Positions 1-7,435 of a DNA stretch of 7,435 nt are shown piece by piece. The position numbers were made by a program, and so were the translations under genes. The stretch comes from Myxococcales bacterium. Its GTDB lineage: Bacteria > Myxococcota > Myxococcia > Myxococcales > Anaeromyxobacteraceae. How positions within the stretch are numbered: position 1 is the first letter of the stretch; each line of letters begins with the position of its first letter. Location of the stretch: NCBI GenBank assembly GCA_021848865.1, contig JAJZTO010000132.1, forward strand, positions 1 through 7,435. The letters run 5' to 3'. Under the pieces are notes generated by a model, which saw only the letters and a program-made list of their open reading frames with translations, ran no database searches and had not been told where the DNA came from.

Positions 1-2
1 TC

Positions 3-1088
3 CTGGAGATGGTGGAGGACGTCCACCCGGAGAAGCTCCCGCCCGCGGAGCTGGGACCGGGGGAGCGGATGCCCCCGCCCGAGCCGGAACCCGGCGCCGG
101 CGAGCCGCAGGCGGGGGTGGCGGCGGCCCCCGCCGTCGCGGCGGCGGGCGGCCGGGTGCTGGCGACGCCGGCGGTGCGGGCCCTGGCCCGCCAGCTGGGC
201 GTGGCCATCGGCACGGTGGCCGGCACCGGGCGCGGCGGGCGCGTCACCCGCGAGGACCTGGAGGCGGCGCGGGCCGGGCGCAACGGCAAGGCGGCGCCGC
301 CGCCGGCGCCGACCCCTCCCCAGCGCCCCGGGGACTTCGAGGAGCTGCTGCCGGCGCGGACGCCGCCGGCGCCGCCCTCCGACGGCGACGAGGTGCTGCC
401 GCTGCGCGGCATCCGCCGGCGCATCGCCGAGCGGATGGCCCAGTCGAAGCGCACCGCCGCGCACTTCACCTTCGTGGAGCAGGCCGACGTCACCGAGCTG
501 GTCCGCGTCAAGACGCGGGTCGCCGCCGCGGCGCAGGAAGGGGACGGGACCCACGTCACCTTCCTGCCCTTCGTGGTCAAGGCGGCCATCGCCGCCCTGC
601 GCAAGCACCCCTGGCTCAACGCCACCCTGGACGAGGGGCGCAGCGAGATCCGGCTGAGGCGCCGCTACCACATCGGCGTGGCCACGGCCACGCCGCAGGG
701 GCTGCTGGTGCCGGTGGTGCACGACGCCGACCGGCTCACGCTGCTCGAGCTGTCGCGGGAGCTGGAGCGGCTGGCGGCCGCGGCCCGCGCCGGCCGGGCC
801 CGCCCCGAGGAGCTCACCGGCTCGACCTTCACCGTCACCAGCCTGGGCGCCCGGGGGGGCCTCCTGGCGACCCCGGTCATCAACTTCCCGGAGGTCGGCA
901 TCCTCGGCGTCCACCGCATCCGGCCCACGCCGGTGGTGCGGGACGGCCAGATCGTCGCGCGCGACGTCATGAACGTGTCGGTGTCCTGCGACCACCGCAT
1001 CGTGGACGGGGACGCCGCCGCCGCCTTCGCCTACACCCTCATCGAGGTCCTCGAGGATCCCAGCCTCCTCTTCCTGGAGATGCGCTGA
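3..1088 (+). CDS. 2-oxo acid dehydrogenase complex E2 (dihydrolipoyl acyltransferase), 5'-truncated by window edge
   Basis: E2 core subunit of a pyruvate or branched-chain 2-oxo acid dehydrogenase complex; it moves the acyl group from the lipoyl arm to CoA in the cytoplasm. The frame is open to the window edge. The first ATG (base 9) has GGAG abutting it with no spacing, and no lipoyl domain is visible, so the true start and lipoyl domain most likely lie upstream. Counting from that ATG, I see a Pro/Ala-rich linker (about 12-47), a peripheral subunit-binding domain for E1/E3 (about 49-87, RVLATPAVRALARQLG then GRGGRVTREDL), a second Pro/Ala linker (to about 127), and the catalytic acyltransferase domain (about 128-359). 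The active-site DHRIVDG motif has His329 and Asp333; FTVTSLG (274-280) supplies the usual Ser/Thr. HFTFVEQADVTELV and the GGLLATPVINFPEVGILGVH stretch lean towards branched-chain-type E2, but substrate cannot be fixed from sequence. lpdA follows after 30 bases. Confidence 0.93.
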   Translation: MEMVEDVHPEKLPPAELGPGERMPPPEPEPGAGEPQAGVAAAPAVAAAGGRVLATPAVRALARQLGVAIGTVAGTGRGGRVTREDLEAARAGRNGKAAPPPAPTPPQRPGDFEELLPARTPPAPPSDGDEVLPLRGIRRRIAERMAQSKRTAAHFTFVEQADVTELVRVKTRVAAAAQEGDGTHVTFLPFVVKAAIAALRKHPWLNATLDEGRSEIRLRRRYHIGVATATPQGLLVPVVHDADRLTLLELSRELERLAAAARAGRARPEELTGSTFTVTSLGARGGLLATPVINFPEVGILGVHRIRPTPVVRDGQIVARDVMNVSVSCDHRIVDGDAAAAFAYTLIEVLEDPSLLFLEMR

Positions 1089-1109
1089 GGCGGGCGGCGA
1101 GCACCGTTC

Positions 1110-1114
1110 GGGAG
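1110..1114 (+). promoter_or_regulatory. Ribosome binding site of lpdA
   Basis: GGGAG lies 4 bases before the ATG at 1119, inside the 30-base gap after the E2 stop codon. It supports the chosen lpdA start. The gap is too short for a separate promoter to be obvious, so co-transcription with the E2 gene is likely. Confidence 0.6.
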
Positions 1115-1118
1115 AACC

Positions 1119-2540
1119 ATGGCCACGAAGAGCTACGACGCGGTGGTGATCGGCGGAGGCATGGGCGGCTACGTCTGCGCCATCCGCATGACCCAGCTGG
1201 GCAAGAGGGTGGCGCTGGTCGAGAAGGAGTCGCTGGGCGGGGTCTGCCTGAACTGGGGCTGCATCCCCTCCAAGGCGCTCATCGCCGCCGCCAACCTGGT
1301 GGAGGACGCGCGCGGGGCGGCGGCGCGCGGCATCACCGCCGAGCCCCGGGTGGACCTGGTCCGGCTCCGGGCCTTCAAGGACGAGGTGGTGAAGAAGCTG
1401 GTCGGCGGCGTGGGGCTGCTCACCAAGGGGAACGGCGTCGAGGTGCTGAAGGGCACCGCCGCCTTCGTGGCGCCGGGGGCCGTCGAGGTGCGCGGCAAGG
1501 AGGGGACCGACCGGGTCGAGGCCCAGGCCTTCGTGATCGCCACCGGCGCGCGGCCCATCGAGATCCCGGGCTTCCCCTTCGGCGGAGACGTCTGGAGCGC
1601 CAAGGAGGCGGTGGCCCTGGCCGAGGTCCCGCCACGGCTGGCGGTGATCGGCGGCGGCATCATCGGCCTGGAGCTGGGCACGGTCTACGCCAAGCTGGGC
1701 TCGAAGGTGACGGTGGTGGAGGCGCTGCCGCAGATCCTCACCGGCATCGACGGCGAGGCGGTGCGGCTGGTGGCGAAGGGGCTGCGCCAGCGCGCGGTGC
1801 GGGTGCTCACCGGCGCCAAGGCCAAGGGGCTCGGCCGCAAGTCGGGGAGCCTGGTGCTGCTCGCGGAGGTGGAGGGCAAGGAGGAGCCGATCGAGTGCGA
1901 CAAGGTCCTGGTCGCGGTCGGCTTCCGCCCCTGGACCGAGGGGCTGGGGCTGGAGCGGGCCGGGGTGAAGCTCGGCCCCAGGGGCTTCGTCGAGGTGAAC
2001 GACCGCTACCAGACCAGCGTGCCCACCATCTTCGCCGTCGGGGATCTCACCGGCCCGCCCTTCCTGGCCCACAAGGCCGCCAAGGAGGGGGAGATCGCCG
2101 CCGAGGTGATCTCCGGGCGCAAGGCGGCGCGCGACTGGGTGGCCATGCCCGGGGCCATCTTCACCGACCCGGAGATCGGCGTGGCGGGGATGTCGGAGGA
2201 GGAGGCGCGCGCCGCCGGCCACGACCCCATCACCGGCAAGTTCGCCTTCGGCGCCCTGGGGCGCGCCATCGCCATCGGCCACACCGAGGGCTTCGTGAAG
2301 GTGATCGCCGACCGGGCCTCGAAGCGGCTGCTGGGAGCGGTCTTCGCCGGCCCCGAGGCCTCGAACCTCGTGGCCGAGGCGACGCTGGCCCTGGAGATGG
2401 GCGCGACCCTGGAGGACGTCGCCCTCACGGTCCACGCCCACCCCACGCTGCCCGAGGCCTTCCAGGAGGCCTGCCTGGCGGCCATGGGCGAGGCCATCCA
2501 CGCCCTGAACCGCCCGGAGCGGCCGAAGAAGGGGGCGTGA
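1119..2540 (+). CDS. lpdA: Dihydrolipoyl dehydrogenase (E3)
   Basis: FAD flavoprotein that reoxidises the dihydrolipoyl arm of E2 (and of other lipoyl proteins) with NAD+, in the cytoplasm. The 473-residue length is typical. Visible motifs: N-terminal FAD-binding GGGMGG (12-17) ending in VEK; the redox-active disulfide Cys43-x4-Cys48 in GGVCLNWGCIPSKAL; a second nucleotide-binding fold GGGIIGLELG (178-187), followed after the strand by an acidic residue in VVEA, as expected for NAD(H); the second FAD contact TIFAVGDLTG (303-312); and the C-terminal dimerisation domain with HAHPTLPEAF, where His441 and Glu446 form the catalytic pair. The ATG has a good Shine-Dalgarno sequence. The gene sits 30 bases after the E2 gene and overlaps the next gene by 4 bases. 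Nothing is missing; the E2-E3 order is the usual one for these operons. Confidence 0.97.
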   Translation: MATKSYDAVVIGGGMGGYVCAIRMTQLGKRVALVEKESLGGVCLNWGCIPSKALIAAANLVEDARGAAARGITAEPRVDLVRLRAFKDEVVKKLVGGVGLLTKGNGVEVLKGTAAFVAPGAVEVRGKEGTDRVEAQAFVIATGARPIEIPGFPFGGDVWSAKEAVALAEVPPRLAVIGGGIIGLELGTVYAKLGSKVTVVEALPQILTGIDGEAVRLVAKGLRQRAVRVLTGAKAKGLGRKSGSLVLLAEVEGKEEPIECDKVLVAVGFRPWTEGLGLERAGVKLGPRGFVEVNDRYQTSVPTIFAVGDLTGPPFLAHKAAKEGEIAAEVISGRKAARDWVAMPGAIFTDPEIGVAGMSEEEARAAGHDPITGKFAFGALGRAIAIGHTEGFVKVIADRASKRLLGAVFAGPEASNLVAEATLALEMGATLEDVALTVHAHPTLPEAFQEACLAAMGEAIHALNRPERPKKGA

Positions 2541-3649
2541 GGCCGATCCCGTCCCGCCCGCGAACCCTGCTCGTCCACAAGCTGGGGCGCGTCGAGTACG
2601 CCGACGGGCTCCGGCTCATGGAGCTGGCCGCGGCCCGGCTGCGGCCCGGCGATCCGCCGGGGACCGACCACCTGTTCCTGCTGGAGCACCCGCCGGTGCT
2701 GACGCTGGGGCGCGGCGCCGGGACCGCCAACGTCCTCGCCTCGCCGGCCTGGCTCGAGAAGCAGGGCTTCGAGCTGCACCACACCGACCGGGGAGGGGAC
2801 GTCACCTACCACGGCCCGGGCCAGGTCGTCGGCTACCCGGTGGTGGACCTCGCCGACCGGCCCGACGTGCGCAAGTACGTGGCGGCGCTGGAGGAGGCGA
2901 TGATCCGCGCCTGCGCCGACTTCGGCCTGGCGGCGGAGCGCCACCCCGAGCACCGCGGGGCCTGGGTGGGGACGCGGAAGATCGGCGCCGTCGGCGTCCA
3001 CCTCTCGCGCTGGGTGACGAGCCACGGCTTCGCCTTCAACGCCGACCCGGACCTGGCGCACTTCCAGGCCATCGTCCCCTGCGGCATCGCCGACCCGCGC
3101 CTGGGGGTGACCAGCCTGGCCCGGGAGCTGCGCGAGCGGGGACGGGCCGCGCCGCCGCTCGCCGAGGTGGAGGAGCGGCTGGCTTCCTGGCTGCCGGGGC
3201 TCCTGGGGCGGGAGCGGGCCGACGCCCCGGAGCCGCCGCGCACCGTCTCGGTGGTGGGGCTCGACCCGGCGGGCCGGGTGCTGCTGCTGCGGCGGGCCGA
3301 GGCCCGGGGCGGCTTCTGGCAGCAGGTGACCGGGCGGGTGGAGCCGGGCGAGGGAGCGGCCGGGGCCGCCCGGCGCGAGCTGGCGGAGGAGACCGGCGCC
3401 GAGGCGGCGGTGGTGGCGCTCGGCTACGAGCACGCCTTCGGGCTGGAGCCGGCGGTGGCGGCGCGGCTGGGCGGGGCGCTGGTGGCCCGGGAGAGCGCCT
3501 TCGCGGCGCGGCTCCCGGCCGGCTTCGTCCCGCGGCTCGGCGAGGAGCACGTGGCGTGGGGCTGGTTCGCGCCGGAGGAGGCCCTGGAGCGGCTCCGGTA
3601 CGCCGGGCTGCGCCGGGCGGTGCGGCTCGCGGTCGCGCGCGGCGGGTGA
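2537..3649 (+). CDS. lipB: Lipoyl/octanoyl transferase LipB with C-terminal Nudix hydrolase domain (fusion)
   Basis: Residues 1 to about 222 are LipB, which transfers octanoyl from acyl carrier protein to lipoyl-domain lysines, the first step of lipoate assembly. The family signature RGGDVTYHGPGQVVGYP (85-101) is intact. So are the catalytic Lys148 (GTRKIGAVGVH) and Cys182 (IVPCGI), equivalent to E. coli Lys135 and Cys169. Residues about 236-370 form a Nudix domain: the strand TVSVVGLDPAGRVLLLRR, then a perfect Nudix box at 266-288 (G-x5-E-x7-REL-x-EE-x-G-A) with Glu281, Glu284 and Glu285. The context FWQQVTGRVEPGE resembles NudB (dihydroneopterin triphosphate pyrophosphatase), but the substrate is unknown. 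Stand-alone LipB is about 210-230 residues; this is 370, with no stop or frameshift between the domains. The GTG start overlaps the lpdA stop (GTGA) after a purine-rich run at 2525-2535, which suggests translational coupling. The frame stays open far upstream inside lpdA, but LipB homology begins just after this GTG. Confidence 0.93.
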   Translation: MRPIPSRPRTLLVHKLGRVEYADGLRLMELAAARLRPGDPPGTDHLFLLEHPPVLTLGRGAGTANVLASPAWLEKQGFELHHTDRGGDVTYHGPGQVVGYPVVDLADRPDVRKYVAALEEAMIRACADFGLAAERHPEHRGAWVGTRKIGAVGVHLSRWVTSHGFAFNADPDLAHFQAIVPCGIADPRLGVTSLARELRERGRAAPPLAEVEERLASWLPGLLGRERADAPEPPRTVSVVGLDPAGRVLLLRRAEARGGFWQQVTGRVEPGEGAAGAARRELAEETGAEAAVVALGYEHAFGLEPAVAARLGGALVARESAFAARLPAGFVPRLGEEHVAWGWFAPEEALERLRYAGLRRAVRLAVARGG

Positions 3650-3719
3650 TCGGGGAGCTTGCCCGGCGCCCCCATTCTTGCGTACTTTCGCTACCCCCCA
3701 GCGAACCCGGGAACCGAAC
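3650..3719. promoter_or_regulatory. lipB-aspartate kinase gap with a possible promoter for the kinase
   Basis: This 70-base gap contains a short AT-richer island (about 3674-3693) that stands out in this GC-rich DNA. A possible sigma-70-like pair is TTGCCC (3659-3664) and TACTTT (3683-3688) with an 18-base spacer; both are imperfect matches. Only a very weak stem (CGGG 3651-3654 with CCCG 3662-3665) follows lipB and there is no T-run, so I see no convincing terminator. The kinase may be read partly from the upstream operon and partly from its own promoter. Confidence 0.25.
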
Positions 3720-5107
3720 ATGATCACCGTGGAGAAGATCGGCGGAACCTCGATGTCCGCCTTCGGCGACGTCCTGTCGAACATCGTGCTGCGCGATCCG
3801 GACCGCGTGTACGGCCGCGTCTACGTGGTCTCGGCCTACGCCGGCGTCACCAACCAGCTCCTCGAGCACAAGAAGACCGGCGAGAAGGGCATCTACGCCA
3901 AGTTCGCCGGCGGGGACGACTACGGGGCCGCCCTGGACGGCCTCACCGCCCGCCTCAAGGAGATCAACGCCGGCTTCTCCGGGCTCGGGCTGCCGCTCGA
4001 GGTGGCCGACGCCTTCATCGACCGGCGGATGGCCGGGCTCAAGGACTACCTGGACTCGATGCGCCACGTGCTGGCCAGCGGCTACCTGAAGCGCGAGAGC
4101 CTGCTGCTCGCCGCCCGCGAGATGCTCGCGGCCATCGGCGAGACCCACAGCGCCTTCAACAGCGTGGAGATCCTGAAGGCCCGGGGGATCCGCGCGCTGC
4201 TCCTCGACCTCTCCGGCTTCGACGACGACGAGCCGCTCAGCATCGACGAGCGCATCCACAAGAGCTTCCGGGGCGTGGACCCGCAGAAGCAGGTGGTGGT
4301 GGCCACCGGCTACACCAAGGGCGTGGAAGGCATCATGCGGGAGTTCGACCGCGGCTACTCCGAGGTCACCTTCAGCAAGATCGCCGTGGAGATCCGCCCG
4401 GGCGAGGCGGTGATCCACAAGGAGTTCCACCTCTCCTCCGCCGACCCGGCGCTGGTGGGGGCCGGGAACACGGTGACGGTGGGGGCCACCAACTACGACG
4501 TGGCCGACCAGCTCGCCGACGTCGGCATGGAGGCCATCCACCCCAAGGCGGCCAAGCCCATGGAGCTGGCGGGCATCCCCATCCGGCTGAAGAACACCTT
4601 CGAGCCGGACCACCCGGGCACGCTCATCACCAAGGAGTTCGTGGGCGAGAAGGCCCGCATCGAGGTGATCGCCGGCAGCGACAAGGTGACGCTGGTGGAG
4701 ATCCACGACCCGTCGATGGTGGGGACGGTGGGGTTCGACCTGGAGCTGCTGGAGATCTTCCGGCGCTTCGGGATCTCGTACATCACCAAGGCCACCAACG
4801 CGAACTCCATCGCCCACGTCGTCTGGGACCGGGCGGTGACCTCGGCCTTCGTCGAGGAGCTGGAGAACCGGTACGAGGTGGTGACCACCAAGCCCGCCGC
4901 CATCGTCTGCGTCATCGGCTCGAACATCGCCATCCCGGGCGTGCTGGCCCGGGCCGCCCAGGTGCTGGCCGACAACCAGGTCAACGTGAACTGCGTCTCC
5001 CAGTCCTACCGCCAGGTGAACATGCAGTTCGTCATCGAGCGGGCCGACTACAAGAAGGCCATCGTGGCGCTGAACCAGGCGCTCTGCCTGGGCGCGAGGC
5101 GCGCGGC

Positions 5108-5111
<4 letters not shown>
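3720..5111 (+). CDS. Aspartate kinase of the ectoine-associated (Ask_Ect-like) type
   Basis: Phosphorylates L-aspartate with ATP, the committed step to lysine, threonine, methionine and, in some bacteria, ectoine. 463 residues. The N-terminal kinase signature is VEKIGGTSMS (4-13) instead of the common KFGGTSV. Further blocks are VVSAYAGVTNQLLEHKKTGE, VVATGYTKGVEGIMREFDRGYSE, HKEFHLSSADPALVGA (His233 onward), TNYDVADQLADVGMEAIHPKAAKP, and two ACT regulatory domains (about 313-385 and 394-463). These blocks match what I remember of the aspartokinases from ectoine clusters, such as Pseudomonas stutzeri. The ATG at 3720 was chosen because family members begin a few residues before VEKIGGTSMS; an in-frame TTG at 3678 would add 14 unsupported residues. 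A modest GGGA (3709-3712) serves as ribosome binding site. The ACT domains suggest feedback control by an end-product amino acid. The stop codon shares CTAG with the convergent hutH. No ectABC or lysine/threonine genes are in view. Confidence 0.93.
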
Positions 5112-6646
<1,535 letters not shown>

Positions 6647-6650
6647 GCCG

Positions 6651-6657
6651 CCTCCCC
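6651..6657 (-). promoter_or_regulatory. Ribosome binding site of hutH
   Basis: Read on the minus strand this is GGGGAGG, 4 bases before the ATG at 6646-6644. It is a strong Shine-Dalgarno match and decides the hutH start in favour of this ATG over the open frame extending to about 6718. Confidence 0.65.
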
Positions 6658-6710
6658 GCGCCGGGCCCCGCCGGCCTCCGCCGGCCGCAGGATAGGTCCA
6701 TCGCCGCGGC

Positions 6711-6724
6711 CGCGCCACGGCGCG
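6711..6724. repeat. Perfect 6+2+6 inverted repeat between divergent starts
   Basis: CGCGCC, two bases (AC), then GGCGCG. It sits between the putative hutH -10 and the putative plus-strand -35, where a dimeric repressor could control either gene. Because the sequence is nearly all G and C, chance occurrence is quite possible; I cannot assign a regulator. Confidence 0.3.
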
Positions 6725-6787
6725 TGCGGCTCGACGCCCCGGCGGAGCTGGGCTAGCGTCGGTCTCCCGGGGCGGTGCCCCCGCGGT

Positions 6788-6792
6788 GGAGG
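6788..6792 (+). promoter_or_regulatory. Ribosome binding site of the CimA-like gene
   Basis: GGAGG lies 4 bases before the GTG at 6797, a strong Shine-Dalgarno match. It selects this GTG as start; translation from it immediately gives the N-terminal strand expected for the family (VKVRVYDATL). Confidence 0.65.
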
Positions 6793-6796
6793 CCAG

Positions 6797-7435
6797 GTGA
6801 AGGTCCGGGTGTACGACGCCACGCTCAGCGAGGGGACGCGAAGCGCCGGGGTGGAGTTCGCCACCCGGGACCGGCTGCGCATCGCGCTGCGGCTCGGCGA
6901 GCTGGGCGTGGCCTGGATCGAGGCCGGCTGGCCCGCCCGCGCCGCCGACGCCGACCTGTTCCGCGAGGCGCGGCGCCTGGACCTGGGCCGGGCCCGGCTC
7001 TGCGCCTGCGCCGGGCTCTCCGACGACCCGGCGCGCGACCGCCGCGAGCTGGAGGCGGCGCTGCGCAGCGGCGCCGGCGCGGTGACGCTGGCCGCCTCGG
7101 TGTGGCGCGGCCGGGGGCGGGCCGCGCCCCGGCTCGAGTCCCGGCTCCGGGCCGCGGTGCGGGCGATCCGGCGGGCCGGGCGCGAGCCGCTGGTGGACCT
7201 GGGCGACTACTTCGCGGGGCTGCGCGCCGGCGAGGCGCTGCCGGTGCAGGCGGTGGTGGCGGCGGCCCGGGCCGGCGCCGAGGCGGTCCTGCTCTCGGAC
7301 ACCGGCGGGGGCGCGCTCCCCACCGAGGTGGAGGCCGGCGTGGCGGCGGCGCGGCGCGCGGCCGGCGGCAAGGTGGCCATCGGCATCCGGTCGCGGGACG
7401 ACGCCGGCGTGGCGGTGGCCAACGCCCTGGCGGCG
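6797..7435 (+). CDS. Citramalate synthase-like (DRE-TIM metallolyase family) protein with degenerate active site, 3'-truncated by window edge
   Basis: 213 codons from a GTG start to the window end, with no stop. The fold-level match to CimA-type (R)-citramalate synthase is clear: VYDATLSEGTRSAGVEF against YDTTLRDGTQxEGISF; DRLRIALRLGELGVAWIEAGWP against DKLRIAxKLDELGVxYIEGGWP; LLSDTGGGALPTEV against VLCDTNGGTLPxEV; and GIRSRDDAGVAVANALAA against GIHAHNDAxLAVANSLAA. The functional residues are changed: catalytic Arg is Ser11; the metal-ligand Asp is Glu12; the metal-binding HxH is Arg198-Ser-Arg200; the Asn of DTNGG is Gly; and the FGSTR, GKSWD and DAEHFFDGY blocks are replaced. Canonical condensation of pyruvate with acetyl-CoA therefore looks unlikely. 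Codon third positions stay almost all G/C and the frame is unbroken, which argues for a maintained protein rather than a decayed gene. It is divergent from hutH; role unknown. Family assignment is confident; function is not. Confidence 0.85.
   Translation, partial: MKVRVYDATLSEGTRSAGVEFATRDRLRIALRLGELGVAWIEAGWPARAADADLFREARRLDLGRARLCACAGLSDDPARDRRELEAALRSGAGAVTLAASVWRGRGRAAPRLESRLRAAVRAIRRAGREPLVDLGDYFAGLRAGEALPVQAVVAAARAGAEAVLLSDTGGGALPTEVEAGVAAARRAAGGKVAIGIRSRDDAGVAVANALAA

Larger units (their letters stand above)
6647..6796. promoter_or_regulatory. Divergent intergenic region between hutH and the CimA-like gene
   Basis: About 150 bases must serve both divergent genes. For the plus-strand gene a possible promoter is TCGACG (6731-6736), a 17-base spacer, and TAGCGT (6754-6759); both hexamers are weak matches to consensus. 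For hutH a possible -10 is TATCCT on the minus strand (6694-6689), with no clear -35. Between them is a perfect inverted repeat CGCGCC-AC-GGCGCG (6711-6724), a candidate operator. CCGCCGGCC occurs twice in tandem (6668-6676 and 6678-6686) in the presumed hutH leader. CGGGG (6768-6772) can pair with CCCCG (6779-6783) just ahead of the plus-strand ribosome binding site. At this GC content short palindromes arise easily by chance, so all of these are tentative. Confidence 0.35.

Noticed and set aside
9..11. ATG at base 9 as the true start of the E2 gene.
   Set aside because: GGAG directly abuts the ATG, the frame is open to the window edge, and starting here would leave the protein without a lipoyl domain, so the gene most likely begins upstream.
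1072..1082. The string TCCTGGAGATG occurs at the very start of the window and again at the end of the E2 gene.
   Set aside because: Eleven bases encoding Leu-Glu-Met in a GC-rich genome; most likely coincidence and not a recombination or attachment site.
1895..2536. Upstream in-frame extension of the lipB frame inside lpdA.
   Set aside because: Its translation is Arg/Gly-rich shadow sequence of lpdA with no homology; LipB-like sequence starts just after the GTG at 2537.
3678..3719. TTG at 3678 as an upstream start for the aspartate kinase.
   Set aside because: The extra 14 residues show no family similarity and the stretch is the AT-richer, promoter-like part of the gap; the ATG at 3720 fits the family N-terminus.
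2006..3784. A 592-codon minus-strand open frame opposite lpdA and lipB.
   Set aside because: Low-complexity translation, fully antisense to two certain genes; a GC-driven shadow.

Overview
The window is extremely GC-rich (well above 70 % by eye, with nearly every third codon position G or C), and its genes are tightly packed. Together with the family types of the proteins, this suggests a high-GC deltaproteobacterial or myxobacterial chromosome. An Anaeromyxobacter-like organism is my best guess, inferred from composition and protein style rather than from any diagnostic marker. I see no mobile elements, tRNA or rRNA genes, or CRISPR arrays; this looks like core metabolic chromosome.

Region 1 (start to 3649, plus strand) is a lipoate-enzyme operon. 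It holds the 3' part of a 2-oxo acid dehydrogenase E2 acyltransferase, then dihydrolipoyl dehydrogenase (lpdA, E3), then lipoyl/octanoyl transferase (lipB), which overlaps lpdA by 4 bases. The LipB domain carries a C-terminal Nudix hydrolase domain, an unexpected fusion. E2 carries the lipoyl arm, E3 reoxidises it, and LipB installs its octanoyl precursor, so the operon groups the makers and users of protein-bound lipoate.

Region 2 (3650-5111, plus strand) begins with a 70-base gap that includes a small AT-richer island, a possible promoter. It is followed by an aspartate kinase whose signatures match the specialised ectoine-cluster branch (Ask_Ect type) rather than the common LysC type. No ectoine genes are visible.

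Region 3 (5108-6646, minus strand) is histidine ammonia-lyase (hutH), convergent with the aspartate kinase. Both stop codons are read from the same CTAG palindrome.

Region 4 (6647-7435) is a divergent 150-base intergenic region followed by the 5' part (213 codons) of a plus-strand gene. This gene is recognisable as a homologue of (R)-citramalate synthase (CimA, DRE-TIM metallolyase superfamily), but nearly every active-site signature is changed, including both metal-binding histidines (HxH becomes RSR) and the catalytic arginine. It starts with GTG and runs off the window. I regard it as a candidate pseudoenzyme and the most interesting object here.
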